Shown one piece after another: positions 1 through 5,852 of a stretch of 20,375 bases of DNA; within the stretch, counting starts at the first letter, position 1; each line of letters begins with the position of its first letter. Source of the DNA: Verrucomicrobiota bacterium (lineage in GTDB: Bacteria > Verrucomicrobiota > Verrucomicrobiia > Limisphaerales > JAHEOI01); NCBI GenBank assembly GCA_018610125.1, contig JAHEOI010000272.1, positions 1 to 20,375 on the forward strand, written 5' to 3'. The position numbers and the translations under genes are program-made. Under the pieces are notes generated by a model. That model saw nothing but the letters and a program-made list of their open reading frames with translations. It made no database searches and was not told where the DNA came from.

Positions 1-125
1 CAACACAGGTAGTCGGGTTTTTGACCTGGCTAGCGAATCCGCAAACGTGAGGAACCGTATGCTCGAAATCTGCTCGTACGGATCTGTGGGGGTGTCGGCG
101 GGCAACCGCCGGCACTACCCGGAGG
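1..125 (+). mobile_element. 3' end of a group II intron (domains V and VI), right boundary uncertain
   Basis: Positions 52-84 read like group II intron domain V. The lower arm 52-59 (GAACCGTA) pairs with 77-84 (TACGGATC) except at A54/A82, a CG dinucleotide bulge sits at 75-76, and a GAAA segment at 65-68 is the loop. A short linker leads to a second hairpin (about 103-115, GCAA loop, with CGGCGG pairing to CCGCCG) followed by CTACCC. This fits domain VI with A117 as a possible branch-point A. The reverse transcriptase/maturase gene would lie left of position 1. Two features suggest decay: the expected AGC catalytic triad reads AAC, and the upper domain V stem has T63/T71 and C64/C70 mismatches. 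The exact 3' splice site cannot be placed. The call rests on recalled consensus, not on a covariance-model search. Confidence 0.6.
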
Positions 126-180
126 TGTGCAGGCGCCGACACACAACAAAGCCCTGAAAGGGCGCTTCAAAACCTTTTCT

Positions 181-269
181 CCCGAATTTTCGAATGGCAT
201 TATGATTACGGGGGGTATTTCCTCATCCAGCCTTCTCCCCTTAAGAATAATGCCGTTCAGCAATTCGGG
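181..269. repeat. Long imperfect inverted repeat
   Basis: The arm 181-203 is an inverted copy of 247-269, with 18 of 23 positions matching. The perfect blocks are CCCGAATT/AATTCGGG (181-188 with 262-269) and GGCATTAT/ATAATGCC (196-203 with 247-254). The similarity continues inward more weakly, with a G-run at 210-215 facing a C-run at 237-240. The whole could fold into one long hairpin. No gene is associated with it; a miniature mobile element or a pair of head-to-head repeats are possible explanations. Confidence 0.6.
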
Positions 270-469
270 GGGATGGCCTTGGCAGATCGTAAAGAGGTCG
301 CGAAGCGTTTGGAGTGCGCCTACGTGCCCCGTGAAATAGTGCCTACCGCCGCTTTCGGGTTTAGTTTCACCGGTTATTTTACGGGGCGAGTCGGCGCTGT
401 GGAAATGGCGGTGTGTTTCGATGACTTCGGGCTTGTTAGCAATGGCCCGCATAATGCGGCAAGGCCACG

Positions 470-505
470 GCCGGAGGAAAAAGGAAAGCGGTGACAAGTC
501 ACCGC
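470..505 (-). terminator. Perfect palindrome with T-rich tail, possible terminator of the pentapeptide-repeat gene
   Basis: GCGGTGAC-AA-GTCACCGC at 488-505 is a perfect inverted repeat. Read on the minus strand it is followed by TTTCCTTTTTCC, the shape of an intrinsic terminator. It lies about 200 nt past the stop codon of the pentapeptide-repeat gene, which is transcribed toward it. From memory, similar palindromes recur in intergenic DNA of related bacteria, so it may be a dispersed repeat doing duty as a terminator. Confidence 0.45.
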
Positions 506-707
506 ACTTCCATAAGCTAGCGCGCGTCGCAGGAGTTTTTTGGAAAAAATCTATGAATAACGTCGTTCTTCTCGCCCGACCTTGGGCAACCATCCCTCCG
601 CAAGTTTGCGAGTCAAATTTTCGCCGACGTTTTTGGCCGCCAACTCGGATCTGGACCAGGCTTCGGCGGCCCCGTTGCCGATGAATGCTTGCGAGCAGGC
701 GGTTTTT

Positions 708-3344
708 TTAAGAGCCGTCGAAGAAAGGCGGAAACAGTGTCTTTTCATTGGTGGTGACACCGTCCAATAGCGCGTCCTGCAATTCCGCATCTCGTAAATC
801 AGCCCATGAAAGGTCTGCGTTTGAAAGGTCGGCCTGCTCTAAGTCTGAATCTTGGAGGTCTGCCCGTCTGAGATTGACTCCGATCAGATCGGCCTCTGTG
901 AGGTCGGCATCCTCAAGGTTAACCCGGGTTAACGTGGCTCCATCAAGCACAGCCCGTTCGAAATCAACCCCTTCGAGATTGGCTCGGTGAAAATTGCATC
1001 CGGATGCGTTGGCATCGCGGATATCGGCATTGTTAAGAAGGGCTTGCTCCAGATCCGCCCCTTCGAGGAGCACGCCCTTCATATTCGCTTGGAACAGATT
1101 GGCCTTACTGAGGTCGGCGCCGCTGAGGTCCCGCTCCACCGCGGCCTCATGGGTTAGGATATCCCAAACAAGTCGCCATTTGTCGGCGATAGTCGTCTTG
1201 TCGTTTAGCTTGGCATTCTTGAGGTAAGCTCGCTCGAGGACCGCCCCCTCAAGATTGGCACCCAGTAGCTCAGTGCCTTCCAATGCAGCTCCGAATAGGT
1301 TCGCTCGCATCAGGTTTGATCCATCCAATTCGGCGCCTTCCAGTTTTGCCTTGGAAAGGTACGACCAGCTGAGATTGGCCCCGTTTAGGTTGGCCCCGGT
1401 CAGGTCTGCTGCACGCAGCTTGGCACCGTTCAGATTCGCGTTACTGAGATCGATCTCGCTCAGCTTACGGTGATCTGTCGGCTCGTTGAGAATCTCCGAG
1501 ACAAGACGCCATTTGTCAGCAATTGCTGTGTCTCCATCAAGTTGCGCCTCTTTCAGCCATGCTTGGGTTAAGACGGCTCCGGTTAGGTCGGTGCCGAGAA
1601 GGTTGGCTTGATTCAAAGCCGCTTGATGGAGACTGGCGCCTGTCAACGCCGCGTCTTTTAGGTTGGCACGAGCGAGGTTGGCGTTATCGAGGATCGCCTC
1701 GCTCAAGCTGCTTCCTCTGAGATTGGCCCGCGACAGGTTGGCGTCCGTTAGATCGGCGCTTGCCAAATTTGCCCCATCAAGGTTGACACTTGCCAGGGTG
1801 GCACCTGCCAGATTGGCATCGTTTAGAGTTGCCTCTTCGAGATCGGCGTTCGTCAGGTTCGCGCTTGCCAGATTGGCGCCTGCCAAATTTGCCCCTTTAA
1901 GATCCCGGTCTGCGAGCTCCGCTCCTTCGAGGTCGGCCCCTTGGAGGTTGCGTCCTGCGAGTGAGCCTTCGACAATTAGATTGGTCGTTTGAAGGGTCCA
2001 AATCGTGCGCCATTTGTCCGCAAGGATGGTATTCTCCGTAATGATGGCGTTTCGAAGTGAGGCGCCTTGGAGATTCGCTCCGTTGAGGTTGGCCCGACTG
2101 AGATCGGTCCCGCTCAAGTCGGCGTTTTGCAAGTTGGCGCCGCTGAGGTTGAGCTGTTGCAGATTTGCCTGGCTTAAGTCGACCCCTTGGAGATCAGCTT
2201 CACTTAGGTCCGCCCGGCTGAGATCGAGCTCGCTTAGGTCGGTGCCGAGCTCTTCTCGTCGATTGAGGAGTTGCCAAACCGCGAAGAATTTGTCCGAGAT
2301 CTGCGTCTCTTCAGTAATTTTGCTGTCCTGTAACGCGGCTTGATCAAGATTCGCTTCTTGGAGATTGGCGCCGCTGAGATCACTCTTGCGCAGGTCCGCA
2401 TTAAGAAGATTGGCGCCCGTCAAGTTGGCATTTCGCAAATTGGCTTCTTGCAGGTTAGCCCCTTTGAGGTCGGCGTCGGTCAGGGCAGTGTTGCTTAAGT
2501 CGGTCCGAACGAGCGTAGCCTTGCTTAACGGTACGCCTGCGAGATGCGCGTCGCTAAGATCTTTCTCGGCCAGATTGGCCCCGACACCGCGTTGACCGTT
2601 GACAAGCTCCCAAACGAGACGCCATTTCGAGCTTAGCTTTGTGGAATCATCGACTTGTGCGTCTGAGAGTCGGCTCATTTGTAAGAGGGTGCCGAAAAGA
2701 TTGGCACCGCGGAGGTCGGCTCCTTCCAGATTGGCATTGGTCAGATTGGCATCGCTGAGATCAGCCTTCGCGAGATCCGCTTGGTTAAGGCTGGCACCGA
2801 AAAAGACCGCTCCCGCGAGGTTGGCTTCCTCCAGATCGGCGCCCTTTAGTTGAGCGTTTTCCAGGTTGGCGTTTCTAAGATCGGTTTTTCTAAGGCCGGC
2901 CTCGTTCAGCGTGCTCCCCTGGAGGTTGGCTCCTCGGAGGTTGGCATTGGTCAGGTCGACCCCGGAAAAATCAGTCTCAGAGAGATCGGCTGAAGTTAAA
3001 TTTAGCTGTGTCGTGATTCGGAAAAAGCCTTGTTGACCGGATTTTCTCGGAAATACCTCCAGCCGTTCTTCGGTACCGCCGAGGCCACCTCGGAACCGTT
3101 GGGCGGTGGCTTCCCAATGTTGTAGATCGGTACTGCGTTCGACTTCGTAATCCGGAAAAATTGCGGGATGATTAGCGGTGGCTGGAATTGCCGGCTTTGA
3201 GCGCCAACGCATTTCAAGTTGTCCCGTGTCGTCATCGAGCTCAATCTCGAGGTTGACCTGTTCTTGCGCCCCGACGAGGGAGGAAATCCCACTCATCCAG
3301 ATCGCAAGCATCACCGCACCACACTGAAAAATTTGACGTCTCAT
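708..3344 (-). CDS. Secreted pentapeptide-repeat protein with spaced helical inserts
   Basis: A protein of about 878 residues. The start at 3344 is preferred over an in-frame ATG at 3365 because it begins a clean signal peptide (MRRQIFQCGAVMLAIW...SLVGA, cut before QEQ). Next comes a domain of about 80 residues ending YEVERSTDLQHWE...GFFRITT, of the type common at the ends of verrucomicrobial secreted proteins. Nearly all the rest is A(D/N)LxxANL-type pentapeptide repeats, expected to form a right-handed quadrilateral beta-helix. Five times the helix is interrupted by a short insert resembling ADKWRLVWDIL, whose tryptophan (Phe in copy 2) is encoded at about 2622, 2286, 2010, 1509 and 1176. 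The modules between them are 112, 92, 167 and 111 residues. The C-terminus (LFPPFFDGS) may cap the helix. Pentapeptide proteins have many roles, and nothing here fixes one; the signal peptide argues for an envelope or extracellular site. The gene stands alone. Confidence 0.9.
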   Translation of the reverse strand: MRRQIFQCGAVMLAIWMSGISSLVGAQEQVNLEIELDDDTGQLEMRWRSKPAIPATANHPAIFPDYEVERSTDLQHWEATAQRFRGGLGGTEERLEVFPRKSGQQGFFRITTQLNLTSADLSETDFSGVDLTNANLRGANLQGSTLNEAGLRKTDLRNANLENAQLKGADLEEANLAGAVFFGASLNQADLAKADLSDANLTNANLEGADLRGANLFGTLLQMSRLSDAQVDDSTKLSSKWRLVWELVNGQRGVGANLAEKDLSDAHLAGVPLSKATLVRTDLSNTALTDADLKGANLQEANLRNANLTGANLLNADLRKSDLSGANLQEANLDQAALQDSKITEETQISDKFFAVWQLLNRREELGTDLSELDLSRADLSEADLQGVDLSQANLQQLNLSGANLQNADLSGTDLSRANLNGANLQGASLRNAIITENTILADKWRTIWTLQTTNLIVEGSLAGRNLQGADLEGAELADRDLKGANLAGANLASANLTNADLEEATLNDANLAGATLASVNLDGANLASADLTDANLSRANLRGSSLSEAILDNANLARANLKDAALTGASLHQAALNQANLLGTDLTGAVLTQAWLKEAQLDGDTAIADKWRLVSEILNEPTDHRKLSEIDLSNANLNGAKLRAADLTGANLNGANLSWSYLSKAKLEGAELDGSNLMRANLFGAALEGTELLGANLEGAVLERAYLKNAKLNDKTTIADKWRLVWDILTHEAAVERDLSGADLSKANLFQANMKGVLLEGADLEQALLNNADIRDANASGCNFHRANLEGVDFERAVLDGATLTRVNLEDADLTEADLIGVNLRRADLQDSDLEQADLSNADLSWADLRDAELQDALLDGVTTNEKTLFPPFFDGS

Positions 3345-3409
3345 AAACCCATCCACATCGTCCAAACACTCAAAGGCTTTCTATAACGGGACCCCATTGA
3401 ACTTAAGGT

Positions 3410-3426
3410 CGGTCTTGCCAAGACCG
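3410..3426. repeat. 7-bp hairpin CGGTCTT-GCC-AAGACCG
   Basis: A perfect inverted repeat with a three-base loop, 66 bp upstream of the pentapeptide-repeat start. There is no T-run on either side, so it is not an obvious terminator. Its place in the likely promoter/leader zone makes an operator or mRNA leader hairpin possible. Confidence 0.45.
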
Positions 3427-3497
3427 GTTCGTGGCGTCGTCGCCAACCATTCCCTTAAAATGGTGCTTGATTATGCTTGAGTCGGTCACTGGGGTAA

Positions 3498-3521
3498 AGC
3501 ACAGATTGTGCTCGATTTTTT
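3498..3521 (+). terminator. Hairpin followed by T-run, intrinsic-terminator-like
   Basis: AGCACA (3498-3503), loop GAT, TGTGCT (3507-3512), then CGA and six T residues (3516-3521). This is an intrinsic-terminator shape for plus-strand transcription. No plus-strand gene lies upstream, so it would end either a small RNA starting between about 3370 and 3490 or antisense transcription. The stem is only 6 bp and it could be fortuitous. Confidence 0.35.
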
Positions 3522-3762
3522 CCCTAAGGTGTGAGCTCTGGTTGATTCCATTGTGCTACCGGCCCGAGTGAGGTGACTCTTTAAGCTGTCACAACGAACC
3601 GTGCATAAACTCAGGGCATTTATGTCTAACAATTGGACATGCTGCCTGGAGCCTGTTGCGGTGGGTGGAGCGTGGATTCCGCCGATAAACAAAGCGGGGG
3701 TTACTGCTACCCGGGCAATGCTGCGTTTCAGTTGTAAAGCAATGAGCTTGCCCCAATGAAGA

Positions 3763-3796
3763 GGCGATGGGGCGAATCGCCCAACCGTGACACGGT
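3763..3796. promoter_or_regulatory. Hairpin plus adjacent dyad upstream of the peroxiredoxin gene
   Basis: GGCGAT (3763-3768) pairs with ATCGCC (3776-3781). Three bases later comes ACCGTG-A-CACGGT (3784-3796), a 13-base perfect dyad of typical operator size. The site is about 160 bp upstream of the peroxiredoxin start. No known regulator motif was matched; the regulatory role is inferred from position only. Confidence 0.25.
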
Positions 3797-3956
3797 AGGC
3801 CGGCATTTGACGACCATCGGCTTTCTATCCGCTCGCCTCCATAAGATGCCCCGAGCTCTGACGTTTGGTTGACGGGGCTGGACGTCGTTGAAGGAACCGG
3901 TTAGCTTGCCGGAGTCCCAGATGTTGTTAAGAAATTCAATGAGAAAGGAACGTGTG

Positions 3957-4544
3957 ATGAAACAGAGGATGCTGATGGGTTTAGTGGCCGCGGTGATTGC
4001 AGCAATGCCATTTGCTTCGGTATCGGCAGGGGACTCCCATGCCGGGCTCAATGTGGGCGACAAGGTCCCGAGCTTTATGGCGATCAATCAGGAAGGTGAG
4101 CTCTGGAAAGCCGGTGATCTGCTCGGAAAGAAAAATCTGGTGGTCTATTTCTATCCGGCAGCCATGACGGGCGGGTGCACCAAGCAGGCGTGCGGCTTCA
4201 GGGACAACCTGGGCAAGCTGCAGAATGAGGATACCGCTGTGATCGGGGTAAGTGGGGATGTGCCGGCGGGCTTGAGGATCTTTGAAAAGGCGCATGACCT
4301 CAACTTCACGTTGTTGTCGGATTATGATGGTCGGATCGCCGAGTTGTTTGGGGTTCCGACACGCGATGGCGGTTCAATCAAGCGGGACTTCCAGGGCGAG
4401 CAAGTGACATTGAACCGGGGGGTTACCGCTTCACGCTGGACTTATATCATCAATAAGGACGGTAAAGTCGTCTTTAAGAACAAGAACGTCAATGCGGCCA
4501 AGGATAGCCAGGCCGTCCTGGATTTCTTGGAGTCCGAGAGCTGA
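3957..4544 (+). CDS. Exported PrxQ/BCP-type thiol peroxiredoxin
   Basis: A 195-residue thiol peroxidase of the AhpC/TSA superfamily that reduces hydrogen peroxide and organic hydroperoxides with thiol reductants. The start at 3957 is chosen because AAAGGAA lies 7 nt upstream and the protein then begins with a signal peptide (MKQRMLMGLVAAVIAAMPFASVSA). An upstream in-frame ATG at 3888 would bury that signal. The active-site loop PAAMTGGC carries P67, T71 and the peroxidatic C74. C79, five residues on, gives the CX4C spacing typical of PrxQ with an intramolecular resolving cysteine. R160 fits the conserved catalytic arginine. The signal peptide places it in the periplasm, unlike the usual cytoplasmic BCP, so it would need a periplasmic thioredoxin-like reductant not seen here. 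The gene looks monocistronic, with a strong hairpin downstream. Confidence 0.92.
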   Translation: MKQRMLMGLVAAVIAAMPFASVSAGDSHAGLNVGDKVPSFMAINQEGELWKAGDLLGKKNLVVYFYPAAMTGGCTKQACGFRDNLGKLQNEDTAVIGVSGDVPAGLRIFEKAHDLNFTLLSDYDGRIAELFGVPTRDGGSIKRDFQGEQVTLNRGVTASRWTYIINKDGKVVFKNKNVNAAKDSQAVLDFLESES

Positions 4545-4592
4545 CAATTGGGGCATAGACCCGATATCCCGACGGTCGAACCGTACCGTTGG

Positions 4593-4619
4593 AATGGCGC
4601 GATGGCCCATCGCGCCATT
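4593..4619. terminator. Perfect 12-bp hairpin downstream of the peroxiredoxin gene
   Basis: AATGGCGCGATG (4593-4604), loop GCC, CATCGCGCCATT (4608-4619). A GC-rich perfect stem starting 49 nt after the peroxiredoxin stop. No U-run follows at once, so it is either a terminator that works by strong pausing, an mRNA 3' stabiliser, or an isolated palindromic repeat. Confidence 0.5.
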
Positions 4620-4669
4620 GGTGTTGGGAAATATTCTTCTTTGCAAAAATTCCTGCACCATAAAGAGGA

Positions 4670-4705
4670 GCAAAACAAGCGGCTGGCAGCCGCTTCTACT
4701 TTGCT
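4670..4705 (+). terminator. GTAG-headed REP-like hairpin, probably acting as terminator
   Basis: AAGCGGCT (4677-4684), loop GGC, AGCCGCTT (4688-4695), followed directly by CTAC (4696-4699). On the minus strand it therefore reads GTAG plus hairpin, as in REP elements. Outer segments AGCAAA (4670-4675) and TTTGCT (4700-4705) can pair to extend the stem. An A-rich run before and T-rich sequence after also suit a rho-independent terminator for the peroxiredoxin transcript. Confidence 0.55.
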
Positions 4706-4788
4706 TATTCGTGCGGAAACTTTTGCAAATATTGGTATGACCGGGATAGCGACACGTTGCGAAGAAACTTTATCGGAGTAATGGCTTT

Positions 4789-5529
4789 ATGCGTGACGGA
4801 ACATTTGAATCAGAGGGGCCGTCGGGGCGAAAGGAGCTTGGCGGTCTCGGTTTTACGTTGATCGAGCTGCTGGTTGTCATCGCCATTATTGCGATTTTGG
4901 CGTCAATGTTGCTTCCGGCGTTAAGCAGTGCCAAAGAGCAGGCCAAGAGGGCGAAGTGCAAGAGTAACCAGCGGCAGTATGTCATGACCGTGTTGATGTA
5001 CGCGTCGAACAATCAAGGAAAATTTCCCACGGAAGAAACGCCACACGTTTCGTGGGTGGCGCCCAAGATTTACGAATATCTTAAGGAGGAGGTGGGTACC
5101 AACCTGCTTTTTTGTCCGAATAAGAAAGACTGGTTTGATGTCCAGCCATGGGGGCGCCGGCTTGGCTACTATTCCCTTTACGGGCGGGATACCGATAATC
5201 CGCAAATGCCGCAGGAGCCTCCTCGTTGGCCGTGGAAGCCTTGGCCATGGAAATCGCCCCAAAATGATAGTCCGAGGGATCCTCTCTTGCCGATGACCGC
5301 TGATCTCGTAGAAAAGGCAACGGCGTCCCCCAATATAACTTCCGCACCGCATGGGCCAAACGGCCCTGTAGAAAGCGAGCCTGGCCGTACGCCGGAGCCG
5401 GAAGCAATCGGCTCCGATGGCGGTCATGTCGGTCGCGTCGACGGGTCCGTTATATGGCGGAATCAAGAGCGGATGAGGAAACGGGATGTGCTCATTCCGC
5501 CCCACCCTGAGCGTAAGGGATATTGGTAA
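4789..5529 (+). CDS. Pseudopilin-like protein with prepilin N-terminal cleavage/methylation motif
   Basis: A 246-residue protein. The start at 4789 has CGGAG about 10 nt upstream. A 21-residue leader ends in Gly21, followed by the type IV pilin/type II secretion pseudopilin helix FTLIELLVVIAIIAIL with Glu26 at mature position 5. A prepilin peptidase would cut at G21/F22 and N-methylate F22. After the helix come SAKEQAKRAKCKSNQRQYV and a globular part ending GGHVGRVDGSVIW. This combination is typical of the expanded pseudopilin-like families of Verrucomicrobiota, Lentisphaerae and Planctomycetes, whose roles are mostly unknown. Residues 144-155 form an unusual Trp/Pro/Lys stretch, PPRWPWKPWPWK. 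No other secretion or pilus genes are adjacent, so it is probably one of many paralogues. A GTAG-headed hairpin follows its stop. Confidence 0.88.
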   Translation: MRDGTFESEGPSGRKELGGLGFTLIELLVVIAIIAILASMLLPALSSAKEQAKRAKCKSNQRQYVMTVLMYASNNQGKFPTEETPHVSWVAPKIYEYLKEEVGTNLLFCPNKKDWFDVQPWGRRLGYYSLYGRDTDNPQMPQEPPRWPWKPWPWKSPQNDSPRDPLLPMTADLVEKATASPNITSAPHGPNGPVESEPGRTPEPEAIGSDGGHVGRVDGSVIWRNQERMRKRDVLIPPHPERKGYW

Positions 5530-5542
5530 GCCCGTCCCTTGT

Positions 5543-5582
5543 GCACAGCCTGCGGCAAAGCAGACCAGACAGGCTGTGCTAC
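5543..5582 (+). repeat. GTAG-headed REP-like hairpin
   Basis: GCACAGCCTG (5543-5552) pairs perfectly with CAGGCTGTGC (5570-5579) around a 17-base loop. The right foot reads CTAC (5579-5582), so the minus strand shows GTAG followed by the hairpin. It begins 14 nt after the pseudopilin stop and probably also serves as a terminator or 3' stabiliser. Orientation and foot sequence match the elements at 4677 and 10569. Confidence 0.6.
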
Positions 5583-5611
5583 CCCCTGCCACACGGATCT
5601 CGGATTTTTAA

Positions 5612-5640
5612 TTGACAAACCTCCGGGTAAATGATGGAAT
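5612..5640 (+). promoter_or_regulatory. Sigma-70-like promoter candidate for the LamG gene
   Basis: TTGACA (5612-5617, perfect -35 match), 17-bp spacer, TGGAAT (5635-5640, four of six matches to TATAAT). Transcription would start near 5647, giving a leader of about 205 nt before the start at 5853. Motif reading only. Confidence 0.4.
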
Positions 5641-5852
5641 CATCGCGTTCCTGGTTCCCGTTCGCCGGCGTGACGGTGTGATGGCATTCATCCGGTTGAA
5701 GATAGGATCGGCGCCGAACAACCAATTTTTGTCGACTAATTCCGACGATAGGGTCTAGACGGAATGGGAACGGCAGATGAGCTAGTCTGATTCGAAACAA
5801 TATGCCGATGGTTACTCTCCGGCACAACGCAGTTTTTCCAAATCTTGAGCTT

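Larger units (their letters stand above)
126..707. other. Gene-free stretch with inverted repeats
   Basis: No convincing coding region was found. A 187-residue open frame on the minus strand (30-593) runs through the intron-like tail and the palindromes, has no recognisable domain, and reads like repeat-derived sequence. The stretch contains a small hairpin at 151-163 (GCCCT-GAA-AGGGC), a long imperfect inverted repeat at 181-269 and a perfect palindrome at 488-505. It looks like a deposit of dispersed repeats between the intron and the 3' end of the pentapeptide-repeat gene. Confidence 0.5.
3345..3956. other. Gene-free region between divergent genes with several small dyads
   Basis: No credible coding region was found; short frames here lack ribosome sites and recognisable domains. 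The stretch must hold the promoters of the leftward pentapeptide-repeat gene and the rightward peroxiredoxin gene. Visible structures are a hairpin at 3410-3426, a hairpin plus T-run at 3498-3521, a GGCGAT/ATCGCC hairpin at 3763-3781 and a perfect dyad at 3784-3796. A TTGACG at 3869-3874 resembles a -35 box, but no good -10 box follows at standard spacing. Confidence 0.5.
5530..5852. other. Intergenic region with REP-like hairpin and promoter candidate
   Basis: This stretch separates the pseudopilin gene from the large LamG gene. It contains the GTAG-headed hairpin at 5543-5582 and a promoter-like TTGACA/TGGAAT pair at 5612-5640. The remaining 200 bp before the LamG start would be a long mRNA leader; no riboswitch or small gene was recognised in it. 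Confidence 0.5.

Noticed and set aside
101..117. Hairpin ending in CTAC considered as a fourth GTAG-type REP element
   Set aside because: It follows directly on a domain V-like hairpin, so domain VI of a group II intron explains it better.
30..593. 187-residue open frame on the minus strand
   Set aside because: It runs through the intron-like domains and two inverted repeats, has no ribosome site or recognisable domain, and reads as repeat-derived sequence.
551..790. 79-residue minus-strand frame at the end of the pentapeptide-repeat gene
   Set aside because: It overlaps that gene's 3' end in another frame and lacks any domain or ribosome site; possibly part of a dispersed repeat.
748..2853. 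Series of plus-strand frames rich in Arg, Ser, Ala and Leu
   Set aside because: They are the antisense reading of the periodic pentapeptide repeats; the 15-base period keeps several frames open.
3486..4087. Two overlapping minus-strand frames (106 and 119 residues)
   Set aside because: No ribosome sites or domains; one overlaps the start of the peroxiredoxin gene.
4921..5592. 223-residue minus-strand frame opposite the pseudopilin gene
   Set aside because: The opposite strand has a clear prepilin motif and ribosome site; this frame has neither domain nor sensible start.
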